From Macrobrachium rosenbergii (lineage: Eukaryota; Arthropoda; Malacostraca; Decapoda; Palaemonidae), in the NCBI RefSeq assembly GCF_040412425.1, contig NC_089756.1:3974498-4038497 (forward strand): a DNA stretch of 64,000 bases, read 5' to 3'. A program made the position numbers and the translations under genes. Below, one piece after another: positions 25,401 to 37,400 of this stretch. The notes under the pieces are model-generated. The model made no database searches, was not told the origin of the DNA, and worked only from the letters and a program-made list of their open reading frames with translations. Numbering within the stretch: position 1 is the stretch's first letter; each line of letters opens with the position of its first letter.

Positions 25401-28400
25401 TTCCATGGAAAAACCCGCGAATGCATGAGTTTCCCGCGGAAATATTTTAGATAGGTTCCATAGAAAAACCCGCGAGTGGGTGAGTCCGTGAAACTTGAGA
25501 ACACGAATACAGGGGGTTCACTGTACTTGGTAAGTTACTTATATAGAGTGGGTGAGTCCGCGAAACTTGAGAACGCGAATACGGGGGGTTCACTGTACTT
25601 GGTAAGTTACTTATATAAAAATATATTTAAGGATTTTTTCTCTAGATATTTAGATTCAGTTTTTTTTAAATCTGTCAGTGTTTTTAAAGTAAGCATGCAA
25701 ATGTTAAACAAACAACTGTACCATTGTGAACATTGGAATAATGTGGCTGAGGGAGGGGTTGATGGCTAAAAGATCTTCTTGGTGGCTCGGGTCCCTGTGG
25801 TAATCTTGGAGGTGCTAGCTTTCCACTTGGTTGAAGCATGCTACGAACCTGCAAGAAAACAGAAAATTGAAAAGTCAGAACTTATCCAAAATATATACAG
25901 AAAGAAAACTTTAGGGGATCAAAGTTGTGCTGTATTAAGTAATTATTCCCTCATAAGATGATATGCAATAAAAAATTTTATGTATGTAGTAATACAGTAT
26001 TATTTGACAAATGTAGTATTCAAGAATAAAATTTAATATACAAAACAGTTTCCATCCATCCTAGAATTTTTAATGGTGATATACTGTACAAAATTATTAT
26101 TTCCAACATTATAGGATGTCTTAAAATTTCTACTCAAATTGAAAAAAGAAATTCAATCAGTGCAGTGCTTACTCTGTGGATGGATTGCGTATGTGGCGCT
26201 CGCTGGTCAGCAGGAGGGCCTATTCGAGAGGGAAGATCGACTAACCTCTGAATTTCAATACTATCTCCAGGACCCATGTGGCTAATGTGATTGAAGTTTG
26301 TGGGGCCTGAGATTAACTGGCTGCGACGATCAGTTCTGTTGGACATACAGTACAAGTGGGAGTAAAATCAATTGCATTTATTTGAAGAGACAAAATGTAG
26401 GAGTACATACTTGCATATACTGTACAAAAAATAATCATTAAACCCTACAGAGATCAAAAGTAATGACACTATACATATTGACATTATTGCAAAAATAAAC
26501 TGTGTACTATCCTACAACAGTTGCGCAGAAACGCATAAGTGTGATGAAGCAAACTGTCAGAGGTAGTGGTTTTATGCATCCACATTGTTCCATAATCTTG
26601 CATGCCAAACTAATAAGTGAAGATTAAAAAGACTTCATTTATCATGAAAGTGAACTACACTTTATGTCATAAGATAAGTATACTGGAACCTTTTATGGTA
26701 AAATTTCATTTTGTAATGAACTTTCGTAAAAAATTAGATACTAAACAAATTTTTTTAAAAGTAACTAATGAGAACTGTCAACCATAATCAGGTTTACAAA
26801 GGACATTATAGCAAAATATCAGAAAACTGCATGCGTCACTAAAATAAAAATAAAGATATAGCATATACATTTTCTGCTTAAACCAGGACATGTAGGTGCC
26901 ACTTCCACATGGTGCAGATAAAAAAAAAAAGCAAAAAGAATTAACAATCTTAATGAAAGAAAGGAGCTAAAATGACATAGAAAAGGGAAACAAAAAAAAA
27001 AATAAAGGAAAGGGCAATGTATAGGAAAATAGAGCAAAAATGCAACTATTGTTTTTATTAGTCCAATGTATCACGTGACATACACTTGCATAAGGAAGAG
27101 AATTAGGCAGTGGAATAAAGCTCCTATGAACCTTCAATCTATATGTAAACAACAGTTCTGACAGCTTTTAACAATAACATAACTAAGTAGGAATAAAGTG
27201 AAAGCCAGCACAGTGATGAACAGTCACATACAGTGAATAAAAGAAGCATGTTTTTATTTAAAATATTCCTACCTTTTCTTGTGATAGTGTGTACTGTGAT
27301 TTGTTTGATTACCTTTATAAATGTGTTTTTGTTTTTTTTCTCCTTTTCCATTTTATATTGGCCTTTCCTTCTTCCATTTATGTTTTTGTTTACCTCTAGT
27401 GCACAAGCTTAAACTTGCAAATATTTGATGTTTCTTAACACAACTTTGTTTCTGGGTTACTCTATTTGATTGGTATTTATTTAGAACTAATATAAATAAT
27501 GACAGGACGCGGAGTACATTATCTCTCTCATATTTTAAAACCATAACTGAAGTAAAAAGGAGAACAATACCTGTGATATTACAGTAGTACTGTACTATAT
27601 CAAATATTTAAAAAACATGGCTGAGAAAGAAATGAAACCTAATTATTTTGGACACTCATAAACCAGATTTCCCAGAGAAATGGATCACTTTTACGAAGTC
27701 AGGTTGTTATTCAAACTACCTGTCCCTTGTAAGAAAAAGGCACAATAACATCCTTCATCCAAAACCTCCATACGTATGAACCCCTTTGAGTGGCCACCTA
27801 TATCATCCTCTTTAAATATTCACATACAGTTATCCCTCAGAAAGACCCTTAAAGATCTAGAAATGACATCAGAATACATTTGAGATACTGCTATAAATCA
27901 ATGCCAAACGTATTAACTATTTTCACTAATTGTTCAGCAACATTAAAAACCTACATAAATGGCTTTATTCAGCTATTGTTGTATATTCAAGAGTTCTTCC
28001 ATTACTACCAAAACACATAGCTCGCAATAAAAATGGTATGGTTTATAATGACTGCCCTATAATTTACCCCATATAATATGATAACAAACAGTCTGCTATA
28101 CCGCAAGTGCATGTAAAATTTATCAGAAACATAATTTCTCCACTCTCAGCCAATATGAGCGATTTTTTTTTTGCTGCATCGTTTGCATAAGCCACAGAGT
28201 AACTGTTAAACATACTCATTTCTATTTTCTACTTTAATCACCTCAGATACTATAGTCTCATACTTAGAACCCCCAATTTATTCTTTCAAAATACTGTATC
28301 TTTTTAAATTGATTTCCTACTTCATACTCTTATGAACAGTAGCGTTACTCATAAAAACCTAACCTATTTCAAACTGTAATTCCTTTTCCTACAGCACAAT

Positions 28401-31400
28401 TTTGTAGAGTAAAACAAATTCTCTTGAAATCATGCTAGAATCAAAGTTTGAGAAGGCAAAACGGAGACTGGGCTTCCACTAGGTAACCAGCAACAAACTA
28501 ACATATGTGATTATTTCAGTTACCCTAAGCAAGTAATTGGCCAAGTGAAATGCACTGAAAATACATAATCCTATGTCTGGATGGGATGCCTGTGAGAGAT
28601 GGCTAGAAAAGTTTTACTTCAGCATATTTTAAATCTACTTTGTCCATATTTTTCTTTGGCTTTAGAGCAACAAGAATGCACATTCAATAAAGATAAAGAG
28701 GAAACTGTGCTACTTGGTTTTTACTCGGTATTTAACAACTGTAACCTAGTCTTATTCAAATAGAATACCCATCAAATTGGAGACAAAAGAACTCTAACCC
28801 TTGCTCACAAAAAAAACCAGTAATTAGTACAATATGTTTTTTACATAAACAGGCAACATTCACATTTGGAAGTAGAGCCACCCTTCATGAAACACATAAT
28901 CTACATTACTAAAAAAAATTAAAAAAATAAAAGCCAAACATCCCCAAAAAATTTAAAGTAAGTATTTCAACTCAAAGGACAAGAATCAGCAATACATGTA
29001 TTGATGATACATATCTTATTTATCTTATTAAGAGTGAAAAATTATATTTTCATAATAAAATTAAGTTCCATATACACTTACCAAGTAATTACATAGCTAT
29101 AGTTTCAACTTGAGCAACAGCTTAAATTTAAAAAATCGTAGTAGCACTTCGATAGTTTAGTGTAGGTGACAAGCCTGCCCACTAACAGGAGTACTGGAAA
29201 CAACTTGGCAGAAACCCTCATTCTGTTTGTGCCCATATGTCCAAGAGAGGGGAGGAGGTCAGGCTCCAATTCTGTAATTACTTGGTAAGGATATATGAAA
29301 CAATTTTATGAAAATATCATTTCCATGTAAGTAACTTGCAAATTAATTACATAGCTGAATCCCACATTGAATGGGGGTAGGATACACGGACATATTCTAT
29401 TCCAAAACATTAAAGCATGGTAATGGCTTTGAAATAGAGAAACTGCTAGCATTGAAACAATGCTTGTCGTTTCCTCACTGGTAAGAGAGCTACTGCAGGT
29501 GAATACTGCCTCTGGTTGGTGCTCATCTTAACCTGTAGTGGCATGGCTGTAAAGCCATGGGGTACCTCTACTTAACCAGGAGGTTCACAGCGAAGGATAG
29601 GACCAATGGCTACCAAAGCATATATAAGTGCCCTTGCCCTGGGCGCAGTACCAATATAAAAAAACCAGACAACGCTTTCACCTACACTGAAAACATCACA
29701 ACCCATCCAATGAGACTGGTGGGTACTCCACGTATATAGTAACCCCCTGGCTCCCGAAAATTCGACACCCTACTTCAAGGCGAAGAGATAGTAGCAGAAA
29801 AAGATTCCTATGCTTCCCCTCCCAATACCATGCCAGCCACTGAAAATGGCCCCAAGGTACTGCAATTTTCAAACACTTTTCAACTTCTTTCAAATAGTGA
29901 GATGTGAAGATTGGTTCGCACTTCCAGTAGGCTGACTGTAGAATGGAAGTGAGGGACATATGTGCCTAAAAACTAATAAGGTAGAGACTGTCCTGACGTC
30001 ATGAGCTTTCACTTTAAAAGTAGGCTACATGTCCTCCTGAATCTGAGAGTGGGCCTCAGAAATTAAGTCTTTGACAAAGAAGGACAATGTATTCTTAGTC
30101 GGAGGATGCAACAGGTTCTTGACAGAGCACCAGAGGTTACTGGATGGTCCTCTGATCTTCTCAGTCCTGCTCAGGTAATAACTTAAAGCCCTTTAGCAGG
30201 ACAAAGAACTCTCTACTTCTCCACAGCCAAGGTATACATTAAGGTCTTGATGGAGAAAAAACAGGGCCAGGGCTTGGAAGGGTCCTCTTTCTTGGCTAAA
30301 AATCGAAGGGTAAAGTAGCAAACTGTGTCTGCTTGTGAATAAAATCTACCCTTCATCAATGGCTTGGAAGTCACTGATATGTTAGCAGTAGCCAAGGCCA
30401 TGAGAAAGTGTTCCGAGTAAGGTTTCTCCGAGAAGAGGAACTGAGGGGTTCAAAAGAGGGACCTGTCAGTCACTTCAACACTACGTCCAGGTTCCAGGAG
30501 ACCGGTTCTTCCTTTCTTGCGTAGATGTATCAAAGGATTTGATGAGGTTGTTAAGATCTGAGATTGACGCAAGATTCAGGACCCGTATTTAAACACCGAG
30601 CTAAACACAACTCGATAACCCTTAATGGTGGAGAACGAGAGATTCACAGATCTCCTCGGATAAAGAAGGAAATCCGCAATTTGGGTCACAGACTTCTCAG
30701 AAGAAGAGACATTGCATCTAAGACACCAGCTTCAGAAAATCGCCCCTTAGCCTGGAAGATGCGGCTAGAAAATCAATGCCTGCATCCTGCAATAACCTCT
30801 GTAGCACATCTTGAAAACCCTGACACTCTGACAAGCTTCTGGACAATCTGAGGCCTGTCAGGGCAAGAGTGAGGTTTTCTGAGTAGACACGGCTTTTGGA
30901 GAAGGAGTCTCGGAAAGTCCACCCACAACCACAGCAGGTCCTGGAACCAATCTTTCATAGGCCAGAACGGGGCTATCAGTCTCCAAACCCTGATGATTGG
31001 GGACCACAAACAGACGGTAGTAAAAGCCCACTAATTTGATGTCTGACTTCTTCTATGGCTCGCTTTCAAAGGAGAGAGGTGACCTCCTCCAAAAGGGCAG
31101 AATGTTTTTCCGAGCCTCTTGAGGAGGCCGTCAAAACAATGGGGGAAGGGACTAAAGGGAGGCTCTCCAAAAACGGAATGGAGTAGTCCTCCCTCAGAAC
31201 TTTGACAATCCACTGTTCCGTCCCTCTGACACTTCATAGTCCTCCCTCAGAACTTTGACAATCCACTGTTCTGTCCCTTTGATACTTCATTTCTCCCAAA
31301 ACTCAGGCAGACTGGCTCCCACTTGTGCAAGGACTTCTTCCTCATTTCTTGGGCAAAGACTTGAGCTCCTCTTGATAGTTCTGGCTGAGAAGCAGACATT

Positions 31401-34400
31401 GGAGTGGGTCCTAGACTGAACTTGGGCTTATCCCACGAAAGGGACGTAGCTGGAGAGAAGATACCGTCTTAAGAACAAACATGGATGAATCCTTGGGACG
31501 TCTGGAAGAATGCGCTAGAAGTCAACTTCCACTGGAGGTCTGACTGACTCCTTTAGTGGAAAGGGAGCATCATAAATCTCTTTTCTTCAAAACCCCCAAA
31601 GAGAAAAGAGCCGCAAGTTCAAGAGAGCCATCCCTGATGGTCTAGTCTGCACAAGAAAAGACTCCTAGCCAGTCTGAGGCGAAGTCTCCAACTAAATCAT
31701 TGCCATCTTTAATCTTCTTGGCTAGCACTCTCACCATTCAGTCCAAGAAACTGAAAGCCCCAAGCAACTCAAAGAGGTCAGGTTTTGTTGACAAAAAACA
31801 CCAAGCGTCGGAAAGAAGGAGTTTCCCCTTTGGCGTAGAAAAGAACACTCCTGTGAATTGGGCGAGAGGGAGGAAAGACAAAGGAAGCCTTACCTTGCTC
31901 CCTCTTTGTAGAAAACCAAACTTCAATCTCCTTTAGTGCCTTCCTAGAAGACGAGGAAAGCACCATTGTGGTAGGTGAAACCATGGCTGGCTAGAGCTAA
32001 AAAAGGGTAGTAGCACTCGCCCACATATATGGAAGGAGAGCAGCATAGGCTAGGAGACCCACAGTTGGAAAATGGGTGCTCGGCACTCCAAGCAGGAGAG
32101 TGATACTGTAGAGTTGGTGTCGGGTGCCTGGGAGCTGGCAACGGGCGCTCCAAACCGGGAGCCTCGGAACTGGCGCTGAGCACTTGGGAGCTGGCACTGG
32201 ACACTCGGAAACCAGCGCCAAGCGCTTGGGAGCTGAGGCCAGGCGCACGGAAACTGGCGAACGGTCAGGAGCTGGTGTCGTGCGCTCTCGAGATGGGAAC
32301 TTGAACGAAGACAAAGGGTGCCTGAGAGGAATCATTGGGTGCTTGGGAGCCAAATACTGGGATCCAACAGAAGTATGCTCAGGAGAGAAATACTCTGGAC
32401 TGTCCCATGTGCTGCAGGAAGGTTGAGGACTGTGCCTGGCTCCTTAAACCGCTAACTGGGAATCGGAGAAGAGTGGCCAGCATCGCCTGCATGCCTCTTC
32501 TATGGACGAGACAAATCTAGAAAGCGCTTGCAGTGCTTCCAAGTCCGGGCTGGAGTCTTGAGAGTCAGACGACAACTGACGCACATCCACAGAGACGCTT
32601 TCCCAACGACTGTATGTAGAAACCTGGGAGCGATTAACAGGCTCAACTGAGGGGGCAACTACTCAAGGGCAAACCCGACTGGCCTCACTTGGACCTCCTT
32701 CGGTATGTCTTCTCCCATGTTTAGGGGCATATGACAGGGACCTTCATCTAGGAAAACCGGCGGGACGAGCAGCCACCTCCTCCACTTGCATAACACTTTC
32801 TCCTGTAGAGATGCCTTTCCAGTGGCTGTCTGCCAATACTACTTGGGAACGAGCAACATGTTTGACTGAGGGGGCAACTACCTGTGGGCCAACCCCCTCG
32901 GCCTCCACTGGACTTTCATAAGTCTTCTCCCAGGTTTACGGGAGTATGACAGTGACCTTAGTCTAGGACAACCAATGGGACGAGTAGCCACATTCACCAC
33001 TTCACTGTATTCACTATTAGGTTAAATTCATGTTAAACCTAGACTTGAGACTGGCAATGGCAAGGGTCGGAAGCAAGGGAGCCAGGCGCGGGAGTAGGTG
33101 GATTAAAAGTAGGAGGTCTAGTAGCAGGAGAAAAAGTGGGAAGGGGGTTAAGAAGGAATAGCAGGGTTATCTTCTAACTTAGGCTTAGCTATGAGAAGCA
33201 GGCTTCTCAGCAATAGAGGCTGCATTCTTCTTCCTATCAATAACTTCTCTAGGTGAGATTTAAGTACCTTCTACTTAAACCAACTTGGCACCGGGCGCCT
33301 GAAAGCAGGAGCCAAGCACTCGGGTGTTGGCACCCATAAAGTATACGTCTCCTTACTGGGTCATATGAAAACTGATCAATCTGTTTTGCAACCTTCGCTA
33401 CATTAGCGAAAACTAGATGAACTTGAATCAGACAGAATAACAACAAAAACTGGAAAACTGATCCTGAAATCTATCAAAGCTTGAAGGCTACTCAAAATAA
33501 GCAATAATACTTCACCAAAATCCAGCCATACAACCAAAAATCGGTAAACAAAAGCTGCAGCAAACCCCCGATGTCACTTGAGAGCCGGCAGACAAAATTA
33601 TGTTTTCTGCTGAGTCGTTTCCAGTACTAAACTATCGAAGTGCTACCGCGATTTTTAAAATTTAAGCTGCTGCACTAGTTGAAACTATAGCTATGTAATT
33701 TCTTGGTAAGTTACTTTTATGAAAATGGCAGACTGGTGAGGTATAACACAATTAAATACAGTAATCTACTGTCCAAGGTAATGGCCAAAGCTTGGTAAGA
33801 CTCCATTAAATTCTAAAACATATACACAAAATTATGGAAGTACTGAACATATAAATATACTGCTTCGCCTGAAATAATATATGTTTGTCTCAAACTAATG
33901 ACAATTCAAGAATTAAACCAACCTTCATCAAGCCGTGATAACTGCTTTATGTTAAAATGAAACACTCATCACAACACATACATCCAACCATGCACTAAAA
34001 TAAACTTTAAATAAAGACAATGTTTTTACAATAAAACACATTTTTCTACGGCCCAATTAATCATAAAACATCCTTACTCCATGCAGATGGACCTAGTCAC
34101 ACCAATCAGAAAGATTCTGCAGCTCACTCACTGGCCCAGATGGGAGGGCGTCATCCCTCTGTGTCAACCTCATCTCAAAGTGTATAGGGAAGGAAGGAGG
34201 GCACTCAAAGCTATTGATTAATGGGTTTGAAGAAAACTGTTTTATTGTAAAATCACTGCTTGATCTTAAGAATCTATAATCACAAAATAACGTAACTGCA
34301 GTTAAGGAAGGATGATGGTGCAGAAAGTCCTGGACATGCAGTCGACCAAGATGCAAGCAATTCAATCCCTCACTAGTGATAGGCAGTGAAACTATACTGG

Positions 34401-37400
34401 GCCAACCAAAATTAACGAACCTCCCATAAGTAATATGTTACCAGTACAGTATATAATCCCAAGGTTACACACTCATCAAGCACAGAGGCATGAAAAAAGA
34501 TATTCCTGGATAACACATCCCTTCATGCTTTCCAGAATAATGAGGGATGAGAGCAATAAGATGATGATTGACCTGGATTGCTCCCAAAAATAAAACATGA
34601 TCTTTCATGGTAACTAGTCCCAGCCAGTAACTATCATGAGATTTATAAATGGGTTGACAAAGCAACATGCCTCTAAGGATATCACAGAGCTCCTGGTTCT
34701 ACTTAAAAGCTGAGGGAGCTCAAACCTCACCAAAAATTATAAGCAGCAGCAAACAGCTTAGAAGAAATAAGAACCGAAGGCAACTGTCACGGAGTGCTTA
34801 TGAAAACACGTTATGTATTGAGGAAATGGAAACAATCCCTGATAGGGAATGAGGAGGAAAGGGCAAAACTTACTCTACCAACCTCCCACGTTAAACAAAG
34901 GCAAAAATAGAGAATGCCAGGCAAGAATCATATACTGTCTTTAATAATAATCATATTAAATACAAAATTACTCAAAGCCTTGAGCACATACAACTACGAA
35001 GTCACACAGACAAATGACGCCTTCCCTTCAGGGCCAGCAGAGTTGGCCATGTGCAGAGGGATTTCCCTCCTTGCAGGATCTTTTGTAGCTTGTGTGACTG
35101 GATTTGTTCACATGGAATAAGGTTTTTATGATTAACATGTTTGTAAGAACAAATGACTTTTACAAGACTTACTTTGCATCTCTTCTATAAACATAAACCA
35201 ACACATTAGTAATATGCAGTAATACCTGATTATACATCATAACAGTACTACATTCTGGAAAACATATATGGTGTTAACAATTCACTGCTGCAGGGTGAGA
35301 ACAGCTATTGCTGGCATGTCTGTGGAAGGTCTTGTAGGTCTCACAACCTTTGTGAAAACATGCCAAAAATAAATTGCCTGAAATCTACTACTTCTTGAGC
35401 AGATGAACATCCACTTTAAATCAAACTACAAAATAAACTGAATTATAAAATGCTGATACACCAGCTGTCAGCAAAAAAAATAAAAAAAAAAAGACATAAG
35501 GAGGATTAGTGTAGCATGTAGATGCTGCAAACGGCAAAGTTTTTACCATGGGCTGCTGTTGGTGCTCAGCTGACGGGAAACAGAGGCAGGCAACGGCTGC
35601 ACCAGCTGTAACATGCGGCTCTCCAGCTGCCTTAACCTCCTGATCAACCACATGCCACAACCAGTCATTACATTACAATTGCTATTGGCTCATTAACAAA
35701 AGGCCCCCTACATTAAGACAAGTCTAGGAGTAAAGCTATAAATCTAAGTGGCAATTTATTTTGAAAATATTTTACCTTGGAAAAATAGACAGGAATGTCA
35801 AAAATTTAGCCTAAAAATTAAGCACATTATAAGCCAAGCTAGTCTTGGAATTCACTCTCCTCCTCCTCCTCTCCAGCATCTTGGCACATGACTGATTAAA
35901 ATACAATTTGACAGACATATTCATAAATACAGATGATATGCTCAGCCATTTCTGCTGGATATTTTATGAGTAAGAAAATGAATCACAGACTTATAAGGAA
36001 CAAACTCACAAGGAAAAGTAGGAAGAAAAAATATACAGAATAGCTTTTTGTGCATCCTCTGAATTAATTATGATTACTGTATAATGTGCAATAAACTAAC
36101 ATTTTTAAAATCTGTGCATTCAAGGTGTCTAATAAGGTTAGCAGAGTAGACAATGCCAAAAGAATATCTCCCATAAAATCACACAGCAAGAAATTTTACA
36201 TCAACACTTGTCTTTAAAACTATTTCTTGACTACACTGATGACAAAGTTCTTAATAACAAAAGAAAATTGATTTATCTCTTCTAAATAAAAGCTTAAGGT
36301 TGAGAACAGTTATTGGCTAATTCCAAATAATTCTTATAAAATACATGTGACAAGTCCTCTTTTTACAGATATAATCTCTTTCAGAGCAGCAGCTAACAAC
36401 TTGGTTTCACGTCAACAAGGCAGAGCCTTGGTATCTTCACAATGAAAACCCAACCAATACACAGCATTTCAGATTTACCCAAAAATGCACAACCTTGATT
36501 TCAGATTGACTCAGTTTGTGATGTGTGCCCCTGTTGTTTCATGTAGCTGTAACTAATATTACTGAACAAAATATCTTAAAAACTTTTCCCTTCATTTGCC
36601 AGTTCTGTAGCCAAGCAGTACAGAGACTTATTTCTAAAAAACATTTACAACTGAATTGAGTGTAGTCTAGTGAAGTAACAATCCAAACCTTGATCAAATT
36701 GACAAAAGCAACATTGCAAAACTTTAAATCACTGAGAACTAATTGGTGCTCCTACCTAGCAATAAATATGAAAAAATAACCTATCTGCTAAGATAACCTC
36801 ATAAAAATACATTCAGCTTTAGAAAAAAAGTCAATACTGTAATGTACCATAAATCTTTATTTAAACAAATCTGTACATACTTTCCCTGCACTACAATAAA
36901 CAACAAAGACTGGAAGCCAAAAGTTGATGCTAAAAGCAGGATAATGAACCATTTACAATTAAAATTCCTTAAATAAAATGCTTTCAGCACCAGACACTTG
37001 AAAACTTGAGAATGCAATCAAGGGACACTACAAACAATAAGATGATAACTTTTATTACATGGTGGGCATTATAATTAATTCTGAAATAAGCAGGTGTACT
37101 TGAAAAGTGTTCACCGCAATCGCTGGGGGTAAAAGAATTAAATAATATCAAGAGATATGAATGCTCACAGTAGTTTGTATCCATGCTCTCTGCAACCCAA
37201 GCTTTCAACAACTGCTGGAGAAAAAGTGAATGATTTACTGTACTGATAAACTGTCATAAGCATGGCAAATGTCTAGTACCTAAAACAAATTTTACTGTCT
37301 TATTAAACCAGGCCACTCAACACGAAGAGAGTTTTTCACAGGCATTAAAGTTTTACAATGTTGGCTATGCATAAAGTACAAGAGCTGCAGAGCTGTCAGA

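Larger units (their letters stand above)
21437..25595. mobile_element. Tigger-like DNA transposon with head-to-head arms
   Basis: It starts CAGTGAACCCCCATATTC and ends CGGGGGGTTCACTG, with TA on both sides. It abuts the MITE, sharing one TA. A broken DDE transposase lies on the minus strand (22013-23987). A relic transposase N-terminus lies on the plus strand at about 24860-25070. The flanking 3'-untranslated sequences are inverted copies of each other (for example 21918-21975 and 25128-25190 in reverse). The right end is locally duplicated (25476-25616). Confidence 0.85.
14936..25616 (-). mobile_element. DIRS-like retrotransposon A1, split by Tigger elements
   Basis: This is a tyrosine-recombinase retrotransposon of the DIRS type, a group reported to be common in Decapoda. 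It has inverted terminal repeats instead of LTRs, an internal complementary region at about 15130-15240, and minus-strand Gag, RT, RNase H and tyrosine-recombinase coding regions. Its right end is cut at AATTA (21171) by two Tigger-type elements and resumes at 25598 with CTTGGTAAGTTACTTATAT. A SINE sits at 15722-16002. The recombinase lacks its first catalytic Arg and the RT lacks the YLDD segment, so the copy is dead. It occupies the intron between exons L and K, in the same orientation as the gene. Confidence 0.9.
29066..33718 (-). mobile_element. DIRS-like retrotransposon A2, internally deleted
   Basis: Same family and orientation as A1 and A3. The ends ATATACACTTACCAAGTAAT (left) and, in reverse, AACTTACCAAGAAATTACAT (right) form inverted repeats. 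An internal complementary region lies at about 29270-29350. Gag, RT and recombinase remnants follow in order on the minus strand, but the RT core, RNase H and part of the DIRS-specific region are deleted. Confidence 0.87.

Noticed and set aside
30773..31009. Separate small gene in A2
   Set aside because: It is the DIRS-specific linker region brought next to the RT start by an internal deletion.
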